Below, piece after piece: positions 34,097-41,730 of a DNA stretch of 62,286 nt (the stretch's first letter is position 1; each line of letters begins with the position of its first letter). The notes below the pieces were generated by a model that did no database searches, was not told where the DNA came from, and was given only the letters and a program-made list of their open reading frames with translations. The stretch is taken from the NCBI RefSeq assembly GCF_028692895.1, contig NZ_JAQUWN010000018.1:1-62286 (forward strand). Direction: 5' to 3'. A program made the translations under genes and the position numbers. This DNA is from Pseudodesulfovibrio sp. Lineage in GTDB: Bacteria > Desulfobacterota > Desulfovibrionia > Desulfovibrionales > Desulfovibrionaceae.

Positions 34097-34792
34097 TTAC
34101 TCGACCTTGCCCAGAAGCACCGCCTTGTAGCCCTTGCCGATGTCGTTGCGGGCGTCGGAGTGGATCATGACCACGTCCAGGAACCGCCCGGCAGAGGCCG
34201 GGGCCACGGAAAAGCCCAAGGGCGCGGACTGGCCGGGGGCCACGGTCAGGTCGCCGGACCAGTAGGTCGCGCCGGTCTTCTGGGACTTGACGGCCGTGAC
34301 CTTCAGGGGCGCGTCGCCCGCGTTCCTGACCTGCACGGAGACCGGGTTGGCCTTGCCCGCCGCCAGGACGCCGACGTCCACCTTGCGCGGCTCCACCTCC
34401 ATGACGCCCATGGGGATCGGGTCCACGTAGCCCAGGATGTGGATGACGTCCTCGGTCTTGCCGTCCGGGCCGGTGAAGACATGGACGGTCTTGTCGAACT
34501 TACCGGGATACTTGAAGGTATGGTAGGTGATGACCATGGTGGCCGTCTGGCCGGGGGCCAGTTCGGTCCGGTCCATGCGGGTGGTGGTGCAGGCGCAGCT
34601 TGTGGAGACGTTGGCCACCACGGCCCGCTCCCCGGAGACGTTGGTCAGGGTGATGGTCTTCTGCGCGTCCGGCCCTTCCTTCATGTTGCCGAACATGACC
34701 TGGGTGTCGCTGATCTTCAGTTGGCCGGCAAAGGCGGCCCCCGCCAGACAGAGCGCCAGGGCGCAGACCGGGACGATGATGCGAAGTTTCAT
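34097..34792 (-). CDS. periplasmic DUF1573-type protein
   Basis: A 231-residue protein with a signal peptide (IIVPVCALALCLAGAAFA) and two Ig-like beta-sandwich repeats. The first has the DUF1573 signature (FGNMKEGPDAQKTITLTN then VSTSCACTT, with paired cysteines); the second resembles it without them (LAAGKANPVSVQVRNAGDAPL). DUF1573 proteins are secreted and of unknown function. It is the last gene of the minus-strand operon that begins with the 968-residue protein, 11 bases after the cytochrome gene. The Cys pair could be redox-active or bind metal, which would fit the cytochrome neighbour. Confidence 0.83.
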   Translation of the reverse strand: MKLRIIVPVCALALCLAGAAFAGQLKISDTQVMFGNMKEGPDAQKTITLTNVSGERAVVANVSTSCACTTTRMDRTELAPGQTATMVITYHTFKYPGKFDKTVHVFTGPDGKTEDVIHILGYVDPIPMGVMEVEPRKVDVGVLAAGKANPVSVQVRNAGDAPLKVTAVKSQKTGATYWSGDLTVAPGQSAPLGFSVAPASAGRFLDVVMIHSDARNDIGKGYKAVLLGKVE

Positions 34793-34803
34793 ATTCCTTT
34801 TCC

Positions 34804-35265
34804 TCACTTTTCCCCGTGCACGAGCCGGGATTTGACCGTGTAGTCGAAGTTGCGGTCCTGGCCCTCGGTGTGGCAGGTCCGGCAGGCGGCCTCGCCCGGC
34901 CTGGCGACGATGTCGGCCGGGTCCTGCGACGCGGCGTGCTTGCGGCCGGGGCCGTGGCAGGCCTCGCACTGCACGTCCTTGAGCTCCGGGGTCAGGTCCA
35001 TGTCGATGAACCCGCCGTCGGCGTCCATGGCCACCACGTGGCAGCGCACGCAGCCCGGCACGGACTGTTTTTCCTCGCCCTGTTGCTTCAGGTCATCGAA
35101 GGCGTTGGCGTGGGGGGTGGTCTTCCATCCCTTGACGACGTCGGCGTGGCACTCCGCGCAGGCGGTGTAGCCCATGTAGTCGCCGAACAGCTCGGCGCGA
35201 ACCACGGCCGCCGCGAGGGAAACCGCGAAACAGGCCAGGGCGACAATCAGGAGCAGGCGGTTCAT
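34804..35265 (-). CDS. periplasmic tetraheme cytochrome c, cytochrome c554-like
   Basis: A 153-residue protein with a signal peptide (LLLIVALACFAVSLAAAVVRA) and four CxxCH heme sites: CAECH, CVRCH, CEACH and CRTCH. Spacing and the YMGYTACAECHADVVKGW start resemble cytochrome c554-type domains. Extra histidines (PHANAF, GRKHAA, LVHGEK) may be distal ligands. GGGGAG precedes the start. It shows that the operon involves electron transfer in the periplasm; the partner is not known. It follows the second helix-hairpin-helix gene by nine bases. Confidence 0.92.
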   Translation of the reverse strand: MNRLLLIVALACFAVSLAAAVVRAELFGDYMGYTACAECHADVVKGWKTTPHANAFDDLKQQGEEKQSVPGCVRCHVVAMDADGGFIDMDLTPELKDVQCEACHGPGRKHAASQDPADIVARPGEAACRTCHTEGQDRNFDYTVKSRLVHGEK

Positions 35266-35274
35266 GGCGCTCCC

Positions 35275-35571
35275 CTAGCAGTTACAATCCGAGGCGGGCT
35301 CGATGTAGAGGACCTTGTCGAGCTTGCGCAGCAGGGTGTTGTCCACGCCCTCCACGTCCAGCAGCTCGGACATGTCCACGAACTCGCCGTTCTGCTTGCG
35401 CAGGGCGATGATCTTCTCGGCCAGCTCGTGGCTGACGCCGTCGATGGCCTCCAGTTGCTGCACCGTGGCCACGTTGAGGTTGAGCTTGCCGTCGTTGCCT
35501 CCCGCGAAGGCGGGGGCGGCGGCGATGGCCATGGCCAGCAGCAGGGTAAGGGCGATAATCAGTTTTTTCAT
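35275..35571 (-). CDS. secreted ComEA-like helix-hairpin-helix protein (second copy)
   Basis: A 98-residue protein with a signal peptide (LIIALTLLLAMAIAAAPAFA) and a helix-hairpin-helix domain (LNVATVQQLEAIDGVSHELA then EFVDMSELLDVEGV). It ends in a cysteine-containing tail (ASDCNC). It is related to the copy ending the ASST-like locus about 10 kb away. In the operon it lies between a small membrane protein and the tetraheme cytochrome; there is no competence machinery nearby, so DNA uptake is unlikely to be its job. Confidence 0.82.
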   Translation of the reverse strand: MKKLIIALTLLLAMAIAAAPAFAGGNDGKLNLNVATVQQLEAIDGVSHELAEKIIALRKQNGEFVDMSELLDVEGVDNTLLRKLDKVLYIEPASDCNC

Positions 35572-35590
35572 GGAAGAACTCCTCAAAGGT

Positions 35591-35794
35591 TTACCAGCCG
35601 AGATACTGGTGGCTGTACATGAAGAACCAGGCCAGGCAGGCAAGGGCCCCGCTGGCCACTCCGGAAAGGGCCTTCCTGGCGGCGGACGCGCCGTCGCGAT
35701 GGGCCCGGAAAACGCCCATGTAGAGGGCGGCCGTGGTCAGGAGGACCAGCAGGACCGCAAACAGGGGCAGGATGACGTAGTAGATGCCGTGCAT
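35591..35794 (-). CDS. small two-helix membrane protein
   Basis: A 67-residue protein with an N-terminal hydrophobic helix (IYYVILPLFAVLLVLLTTAALYM) and a second one (VASGALACLAWFFMYSHQYLGW), joined by a basic loop. A strong ribosome site (AGGAGGAG) precedes the ATG. No family is recognised. It sits between the 50-residue gene and the helix-hairpin-helix gene, and is probably a small subunit or stabiliser of the adjacent YeiH-type transporter or of an electron-transfer complex. Confidence 0.75.
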   Translation of the reverse strand: MHGIYYVILPLFAVLLVLLTTAALYMGVFRAHRDGASAARKALSGVASGALACLAWFFMYSHQYLGW

Positions 35795-35803
35795 GATCTC
35801 CTC

Positions 35804-35956
35804 CTACAGCAGTCCCAGGTACTGGCTGACGGTGACGCAGGCCATGACGGCCAGGGCGAAGAGGATGCCGAGGCAGTCCCGGTCCTGCTCCTCCCGGCCC
35901 GTGTTGGCCATGAAGTCGAAGCCGTGTTCGTCGGTGGTGTGCGGATGTCGGCTCAT
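35804..35956 (-). CDS. 50-residue single-span membrane protein
   Basis: A short frame beginning MSRHPHTTDEHGFDFM and ending in one hydrophobic helix (LGILFALAVMACVTVSQYLG). GGGGAGGG lies just before the ATG and it fits neatly between the transporter stop (12 bases) and the next start (9 bases), so it is very probably translated. No family is recognised. The soluble N-terminus is rich in His and acidic residues, which may bind a metal or contact a partner. Confidence 0.72.
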   Translation of the reverse strand: MSRHPHTTDEHGFDFMANTGREEQDRDCLGILFALAVMACVTVSQYLGLL

Positions 35957-35968
35957 TGTTCCCTCCCC

Positions 35969-37129
35969 TTAGGCCGGCAGCAGGCCGGTTTTGACGCAGA
36001 CCAGGATGGCGGCCAGCAGCAGGGCGATGCGGATCAGCCCGGCGATGCAGGTCACCGCGAACCCCTTGAAGCCGTGCCCCGCTATCTCGCGAAACGACAG
36101 GGACAGGCCCAGAGCGGCGGCCGCCAGGGAGAAGTCCCACTTGACCATGGCGAAAACGGCGTGGTGCGCGGGCTCCTTGAAGACGTGCAGGCAGGCCAGC
36201 ACCCACAGGAAGACGAAGACGCCGAGCCAGACCGGGAAGGTCTTGACGCCCCGGGTGGCGAGCACCTCCGGGTCGTTCCGGCGGCGCAGCTTGCGCACGA
36301 ACATGACGATGAACACGTACAGGAACCCGGCGGGCATGATGACGTGGCGGCCCACATCGAACCAGGTGGCCCAGCGCCCGGCCTCGTAGCCGCCGCCGAA
36401 GGCCGCGTAGAGCGCCTGCGAGCCGTTGCCCACGCCGACCACAGAGGCCAGGCCCAGGTACTTGGGCGGGATGCCGACCCACTCCCCGAGCACGGGCAGG
36501 AGCTGCATGGCGATGAGGCCGAAGACGATGACGCAGGCCGTGGCGTGCACCACCTGGCCGCCCTTGGCCTTGATGAGCGGCATCAGGATGGCGCAGGCGT
36601 GCGGGTCGCCGGTGGCCAGGCCGCCCGCGATGATGGACCCGTGCCGGTCGTCCAGCCGGAGCAGCCGGGACACCCACAGGGTGACCGTGGCCGTCAGGAA
36701 GAGGAAGGCGGTGCAGATCAGGATGGGGGCCGCGCCGAGCTTGAAGGCGTGCCCGACCATGAAGTGCGGGGCCAGCATGATGATGCCGAGCGGCATGAGC
36801 ATGTGGATGTAGGAGAGGCCGCGCTTCCAGCAGTCGGGCACGCCGAACACGTTGCCGAGAATCAGGCCGAGGAGCAGCGGGTTCCAGACGAAGTTGGAGT
36901 TCATGATCTGGAAGAACGACTGGTGGTGCAGCGGGCCGATGACCCCGTCCAGCCAGGCGAAGAGGTTCTCCAGGGTGAACGGGTTGGGCACGCCCGCCAG
37001 GTTGTTGCTGAAGATGGCGATGAAGAACATCGCCAGCAGGCCGGGGAGGACCTCCCGCAGGCCATAGAGCGAGCTGAACCAGGACTTTCGGTTCAGATCG
37101 TAGTTTATTGCCATGCTATTGGTATTCAT
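35969..37129 (-). CDS. YeiH-family putative sulfate/sulfite exporter
   Basis: A 386-residue integral membrane protein with about ten hydrophobic segments. Features of the Cons_hypoth698 (putative sulfate exporter, YeiH/TauZ) family include NPLLLGLILGNVFG, IMLAPHFMVGHAFKLG, the GLATGDPHACAILMPLIKAKG segment and the VVGVGNGSQALYAA segment. TauZ of taurine degraders is thought to export sulfite or sulfate; substrates here are inferred. GAGG precedes the start. It follows the 968-residue gene by 31 bases and is followed by two tiny membrane proteins. Confidence 0.75.
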   Translation of the reverse strand: MNTNSMAINYDLNRKSWFSSLYGLREVLPGLLAMFFIAIFSNNLAGVPNPFTLENLFAWLDGVIGPLHHQSFFQIMNSNFVWNPLLLGLILGNVFGVPDCWKRGLSYIHMLMPLGIIMLAPHFMVGHAFKLGAAPILICTAFLFLTATVTLWVSRLLRLDDRHGSIIAGGLATGDPHACAILMPLIKAKGGQVVHATACVIVFGLIAMQLLPVLGEWVGIPPKYLGLASVVGVGNGSQALYAAFGGGYEAGRWATWFDVGRHVIMPAGFLYVFIVMFVRKLRRRNDPEVLATRGVKTFPVWLGVFVFLWVLACLHVFKEPAHHAVFAMVKWDFSLAAAALGLSLSFREIAGHGFKGFAVTCIAGLIRIALLLAAILVCVKTGLLPA

Positions 37130-37160
37130 TGTTTTCCTCGTGATTTCTCTTGACCGTCGG

Positions 37161-40067
37161 CTAGCGGCGGATGTGGGCCGAGCCGCCGGTGTTCACGGAG
37201 CCGCTCAACTTCTCGTGCGGAGCCCTGGAGCCCACGCGCCAGTGGTCCATGAACCCGAGGCGCGGCAGCATGGACAGGCGCAGGAAGCCCTCGATGGTGC
37301 CGTTGACGCCCACCAGCACGTCCACGTTGTTGCGCGGACGGAAGGCCAGGTTGTCGGTGCGCTGGAGCTCGTCCTTCTCCCCGGTCTCGATGTGCCAGGC
37401 CTGGACCATCTCGCCGTCGAAGCTGTCGATGACGATGCGGAACAGCGGCTCGCCCTGGGCGTTCTTCGGTCCTTCGAAGACCGGGTGTTCCCTGTCGAGG
37501 ACGATGGGCTCGGGGTTGTCCAGCAGGACCTCGTTGAGCTGGTAGCAGTGGCCGCAGACGTCGGGCCGGACCATGAAACGCGGGTCGAACTCGAACGGGG
37601 TGTCGCGCTCCAGCTCCTGGATGCCGGTGTAGAGCCAGAGGTTGGCCTTGCCGTCCTTGAAGGGATGCTTCACGTCCAGCTCGGCCATGACCGCGCCGAC
37701 CTTGAACTGCATCCTGCGGGCCGTCTCCATGTGCTGGGGCAGCAGCCTGCGCGCCGCGTCGTCCAGGGGACCGACGGTCTTCGAGCCGACCACCGCGCCG
37801 GACTTGTCGAGCAGGGCCAGGTTCAGGGTCCCGGCCTGCGGGTCCACCGCGTCGCAGCGCAGGGTGAACGTGCCGAGCCCGGCGCTCTCCCCCGCCCCCA
37901 GGGCCAGGGATTTGGGCTTGTTGTAAGTGTAGCTGATGCTCTGGAGCGACGGCGTGCCGAACTCCCTGATCTTCACGTAGTTGGAGCCGATGTACTCGGG
38001 CTGGATGTAGGTCGCGCCCTCGGAGAAGAGGTCGGGCATGAAGTAGCGGTCGCCCGCCTCCTTTTCCTTGTCGAACCCCTGGGCCAGGTAGAAGTGCGCG
38101 CCCCAGCGGTTGCCGGAGTACTTCATCAGCGAGAGCGAGGCCACGGGCCGGTCGTCCAGGTAGGTTTCGCCGGTGTAGCGCAGCGCCTTGTTGCGCTCGC
38201 CGAGCAGCTCGTCCTGCCAGTACATCAGGTTGCCGTCGCCCATGGGCTGGTTCTTCCAGAAGTCCAGGTCGAAGTCCTTGCGCACGAAGGTGCCGGACGA
38301 GAAGGTCGTCAGGTAGGCCCGGCGGCCGAGCAGGAAGAAGCTCTCCCCGGCCAGGGTGCGGATGTTGCGGGCGTTGCGCGAGGTGTAGCACAGCCCGGCG
38401 GGCGGGATGACGATGCGGCCGTTGCGGTAGTCCACGTAGGACCCGCGGATGACCACGGCCTCGGCCGAGAGCAGCCGCTCGTTGTTGCGGTTGCGCGAGA
38501 CCTTGCGCATCAGCCCGCCCAGGCGGGGCACGAAGGGCGCGGTGTGGTCCGGCTCATAGAACGAGGCGTCGGAGATGACCTTGGGATAGGAGCTGAACCG
38601 GGACTCCTCCACCACGGTGCCGTAGGAGGAATCGGCCAGCCGGGTCAGGAAGGAGCGCTCGATGATCGGCTCCAGCACGGGCGAGGAGCCCAGGAAGAAG
38701 TCGATGTCGGCCTTGCCCTCATTGGGCCACATGACCATGTTGTCCGTGCGCATCCCATAGTAGTCGCGCACGTAGATGTTCCGGGCCACGTCGCCGTCCA
38801 GGTCCTTGACCACGACCTTGAAGGCCGTGCGGTTCCAGACGTCGGAATACTTGACCGGGCCGGCGTAGGCGTCGTGGTCCTTGTCGAAGGTCACGGGCTC
38901 GTTGTTCTCCAGGACCAGACGCTGAAGCATGCCGGTCTTGAGGTTGGGCTCCAGGACCACGTTGTAGCGCTTGTCCAGGGGCCAGGGCTGACCGTTCTTC
39001 ACGGTGACCAGGTCGCGGTAGACCACGAAGGAGAAGTAGCCCGAGGAATAGCCGTGGGCCTTGCCCGTGGACCAGGGCACGAAGTCCGAGTCCTTGAGGA
39101 AGGCGGGGTCCATGACGATCTCCACGCGCATGTCCAGCTCGGGGATGGTCAGGTGGTACTTGTCCAGTTGGTCGGGCCGGGTCTTGTACTCCTGGGCCGT
39201 GACCGGCTTGACCAGCTTCTCGGCCAGCACCTGGCCGCCCGTGAAGTTGGTGACCCGGATCAGGAAGCCGTCCGGCCGGCGGAAGGCGTAAATCCGCTTG
39301 TTCAGATAGAAGCGGTAGTCCTCCTGCCGGACCTCCAGGATCACGGGCCGCTGCAGGGAGAAGGTCGCCTCGGTGATCTCCGGGAACGCGATGGACGAGA
39401 ACTCGGCGTCGTCGAACCCGACCTTGCTCGCCACGTAGCGGCTGGCCCCGAAATAATAGGTGTTGTCCAGGTAGAACTTCTCCAACTGCGGGTTCAGCCC
39501 CTCTTCGAGATGGATGTCGCGCACCTCCTCGCGCTTCGGGAACTCCGAGGCGATGGGGAACTCCAGCGGGAACCCGCCCGAGGGCGAAATGACCGCGAAC
39601 TCGGCGTAGGGGACCTCGTAGTGGTCGGTGGAGTAGTCGAACCAGAGCCGGTAGCCGGAGTCGCCGAGCGGCGCGCGGTCGCCCTTGTTCAGGGCCACGT
39701 CGCGGTATTCGCGCATGGCGGTCTTCAGGTCCACCAGGCAGGCGTGCTCGCCCAGGACCAGAAACGGGTCGCGCATGAGCGGCCGGGCGTCATGGGAGGT
39801 CTCGGAGAGGTAGAACAGGCCGCCCGGCTGTACCGTGGCCGCGCCGTCCTTGATCTCGCTGCCGCGCAGCACGATGGCCTCGGACAGGCTTTTCTTCTGT
39901 CCGTACTGATTCTTGTAGGTCTTGTTGCGCAGTCCCGCCAGGTGCGGCAGGAAGGTCATGTCCGCCGACGGCGAAAGGCCGTGCGGATCGGTTGCGGCCC
40001 AGCCCGCGCCCGGAAGCGCGAACAGTACGGCCAGTGTGATGGCCAGAAGTCTGAGTGCGTGTTGCAT
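37161..40067 (-). CDS. 968-residue secreted protein of unknown family with an internal duplication
   Basis: Begins with a signal peptide (LAITLAVLFALPGAGWA), so it acts in the periplasm or outside. I recognise no domain family. The chain is two related halves of roughly 460 residues: LPHLAGLRNKTYKN…EAIVLRGS…PGGLFYLSE…FLVLGEHACLV in the first matches VPRLGGLMRKVSRN…EAVVIRGS…PAGLCYTSR…FFLLGRRAYLT in the second, and the ends of both halves also match (NNEPVTFDKDHDAYAGP with NPEPIVLDREHPVFEGP). Composition is beta-rich with many Tyr and Asp. The second half has CGHC, a possible metal or redox site. It is first in an operon with a YeiH-type exporter, small membrane proteins, a helix-hairpin-helix protein, tetraheme cytochrome and DUF1573 protein. 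Confidence 0.85.
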   Translation of the reverse strand: MQHALRLLAITLAVLFALPGAGWAATDPHGLSPSADMTFLPHLAGLRNKTYKNQYGQKKSLSEAIVLRGSEIKDGAATVQPGGLFYLSETSHDARPLMRDPFLVLGEHACLVDLKTAMREYRDVALNKGDRAPLGDSGYRLWFDYSTDHYEVPYAEFAVISPSGGFPLEFPIASEFPKREEVRDIHLEEGLNPQLEKFYLDNTYYFGASRYVASKVGFDDAEFSSIAFPEITEATFSLQRPVILEVRQEDYRFYLNKRIYAFRRPDGFLIRVTNFTGGQVLAEKLVKPVTAQEYKTRPDQLDKYHLTIPELDMRVEIVMDPAFLKDSDFVPWSTGKAHGYSSGYFSFVVYRDLVTVKNGQPWPLDKRYNVVLEPNLKTGMLQRLVLENNEPVTFDKDHDAYAGPVKYSDVWNRTAFKVVVKDLDGDVARNIYVRDYYGMRTDNMVMWPNEGKADIDFFLGSSPVLEPIIERSFLTRLADSSYGTVVEESRFSSYPKVISDASFYEPDHTAPFVPRLGGLMRKVSRNRNNERLLSAEAVVIRGSYVDYRNGRIVIPPAGLCYTSRNARNIRTLAGESFFLLGRRAYLTTFSSGTFVRKDFDLDFWKNQPMGDGNLMYWQDELLGERNKALRYTGETYLDDRPVASLSLMKYSGNRWGAHFYLAQGFDKEKEAGDRYFMPDLFSEGATYIQPEYIGSNYVKIREFGTPSLQSISYTYNKPKSLALGAGESAGLGTFTLRCDAVDPQAGTLNLALLDKSGAVVGSKTVGPLDDAARRLLPQHMETARRMQFKVGAVMAELDVKHPFKDGKANLWLYTGIQELERDTPFEFDPRFMVRPDVCGHCYQLNEVLLDNPEPIVLDREHPVFEGPKNAQGEPLFRIVIDSFDGEMVQAWHIETGEKDELQRTDNLAFRPRNNVDVLVGVNGTIEGFLRLSMLPRLGFMDHWRVGSRAPHEKLSGSVNTGGSAHIRR

Positions 40068-40385
40068 GTTCCTGTTTCCCTAAAAGGTGATTCCAAAATC
40101 CACGGGACATCGTGCCCCCAGGGAAACAAGAAGCGTACCAAGCGCGCTGCCTGCGCTTCATTCAAATCTTTTCAATGTGTTATGCGCCACCCCTTCTCGG
40201 GCCGCCCACCTCATGTGTGCGCCATGCCGCACAATATCTTTCGTCCCTGTTCAACCCCGCGCACAGTTGCCGGGTTCCGCCAGGGATGGCGGACCGCTCC
40301 CCGGACGCGGCCAAGAAAAAGGGGCCACCGGATGAAAATCCGGAGCCCCCTGGGGTGCGTCGGCAAAGCGGAAACGGGCCGAAAA
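40068..40385. other. intergenic region: leader of the 968-residue gene and end of the flavoprotein transcript
   Basis: The left part must hold the promoter of the minus-strand 968-residue gene. It is moderately AT-rich near 40145-40175 but no clear -10/-35 or -24/-12 pair was found. The right part holds a terminator for the upstream minus-strand gene. No small gene is supported. Confidence 0.5.
40313..40350 (-). terminator. terminator of the glutamate-synthase-like gene
   Basis: A hairpin of GGGGC and CCGGAT pairing with ATCCGG and GCCCC (loop GAAA, small internal loop), followed on the minus strand by TTTTTCTT. It lies about 35 bases after the stop at 40386. Confidence 0.88.
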
Positions 40386-41621
40386 TCAGCCGTCCAGCCC
40401 GGCCACGTAGTCGATGATGGCCCGCGCAGAGCGTTTGGACAGGCTCACGGCCTCGGCCACGGTCTTGGCCCCGGTGACCACGTCGCCCGAGGCGAACACG
40501 CCGGGGCGGGTGGTGCGGCCCTCCTCGTCGGTGATGACCAGGCCGGTCTTGCCCACCTCCAGTCCGGCGAGGTTGCTGCGCGGGGCCTGGCTGACCGCGA
40601 TGAACACGGAGTCGGCCTCGAACAGGGACTCGGACCCCTCGACGGGCTCCACGCGGGTTCGGCCGTCCTCGCCCACCACGTTTCGCGTGTCCATGACGAC
40701 CACGCCCTTGTCGGTGATCTCCACGGGCATGGTGTGGAGCCGGAAGCGGACGCCGTCGATCTTGGCGTACTGGTATTCATAACGGGTGGCCGAGATGTCG
40801 TCCTCGCCCCGGCGGTACAGGATCGTGACCTCCTGGGCGCCCTTGCGCAGGGCGGTGCGGGCCACGTCCATGGCCACGTTGCCCGCGCCGATGACCGCCA
40901 CCTTGCGTCCCAGGGAATAGACGCCCGGGTTCTTGAGGTAGTGGATGGCGTAATGGACGTGCCCCAGGGTCTCGCCCCGGAGCTTGAGCGGCCTCGGGTT
41001 CCACACGCCCGTGCCGATGAACACGGCCTTGTAGTCGTCGCGGAACAGGTCGTCGATGCCGATGACCGGCCCGATCAGGGTGTTGGGGCGGATCTTGACG
41101 CCCAGGCCCAGGAGCTTTTCCTTGAGCTTCTCCAGAATGTCCTTGGGCAGGCGGAAGTCGGGAATGCCGTACTGAAGCACGCCGCCTATGCGCTCCTTGG
41201 ACTCGAACAGTGTGATGTCGAACCCCTGCCCGGCCAGGAGGAAGGCCACGGTGATTCCGGCGGGGCCCGAGCCGACGATGGCGATGCGCTTGCCGTTGTT
41301 CCCGTTGACCGGCCGCTGGGGCTGGACCTGCTCCAGGTAGTAGCGGGAAATGTACTGCTCGATGTCGCTGACCTGGACCGGCGCGCCCTTGCGGCCGAGG
41401 ACGCAGTGCCCCTCGCAGAAATTCTCGTGCGGGCAGATCAGCGAGCAGACGGCGGTCAGGGGATTGTTCTCGAACAGCATGGCCCCGGCCTTGCGCAGGT
41501 CGCCCTCCAGCAGGGCCGCGATGACCTTGTTTGCCGGGGTCGAGACCGGACAGCCCTTGCTGCACAGCGGCTTCTTGCACTGCAGGCAGCGCGACGCCTC
41601 TTCCAGGATGTGCTTTCCCAT
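40386..41621 (-). CDS. NAD(P)H flavin/Fe-S oxidoreductase, glutamate synthase small-subunit-like
   Basis: A 411-residue protein: an N-terminal Fe-S domain (CLQCKKPLCSKGCPV and CSLICPHENFCEGHC), FAD-binding (IAIVGSGPAGITVAFLLAGQ) and NAD(P)-binding (VAVIGAGNVAMDVARTAL) Rossmann motifs, and the second FAD motif (GVFASGDVV). This is the GltD/NfnB/SudA superfamily. Without a GltB-like large subunit or NfnA next to it, the partner is unknown. It could be the GltD-like half of a glutamate synthase encoded elsewhere, or an electron bifurcating or sulfide-dehydrogenase-type subunit. AAAGGA precedes the ATG. It has its own terminator. Confidence 0.88.
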   Translation of the reverse strand: MGKHILEEASRCLQCKKPLCSKGCPVSTPANKVIAALLEGDLRKAGAMLFENNPLTAVCSLICPHENFCEGHCVLGRKGAPVQVSDIEQYISRYYLEQVQPQRPVNGNNGKRIAIVGSGPAGITVAFLLAGQGFDITLFESKERIGGVLQYGIPDFRLPKDILEKLKEKLLGLGVKIRPNTLIGPVIGIDDLFRDDYKAVFIGTGVWNPRPLKLRGETLGHVHYAIHYLKNPGVYSLGRKVAVIGAGNVAMDVARTALRKGAQEVTILYRRGEDDISATRYEYQYAKIDGVRFRLHTMPVEITDKGVVVMDTRNVVGEDGRTRVEPVEGSESLFEADSVFIAVSQAPRSNLAGLEVGKTGLVITDEEGRTTRPGVFASGDVVTGAKTVAEAVSLSKRSARAIIDYVAGLDG

Positions 41622-41730
41622 TCCTTTCCTCTCGGTAGCGGTGACTCCCCGCCGTCACGCGGCGGAAGGAGCGGTCCTATCCCACTTGGGCGAAACACGC
41701 AAACCTGTGCAAGCCTGCCCGGCCCGCCGA

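Noticed and set aside
34061..34843. A plus-strand frame with a good-looking GGAGG site before an ATG near 34091
   Set aside because: The apparent ribosome site is a coincidence at the 3' end of the minus-strand DUF1573 gene, which has a signal peptide and family motifs.
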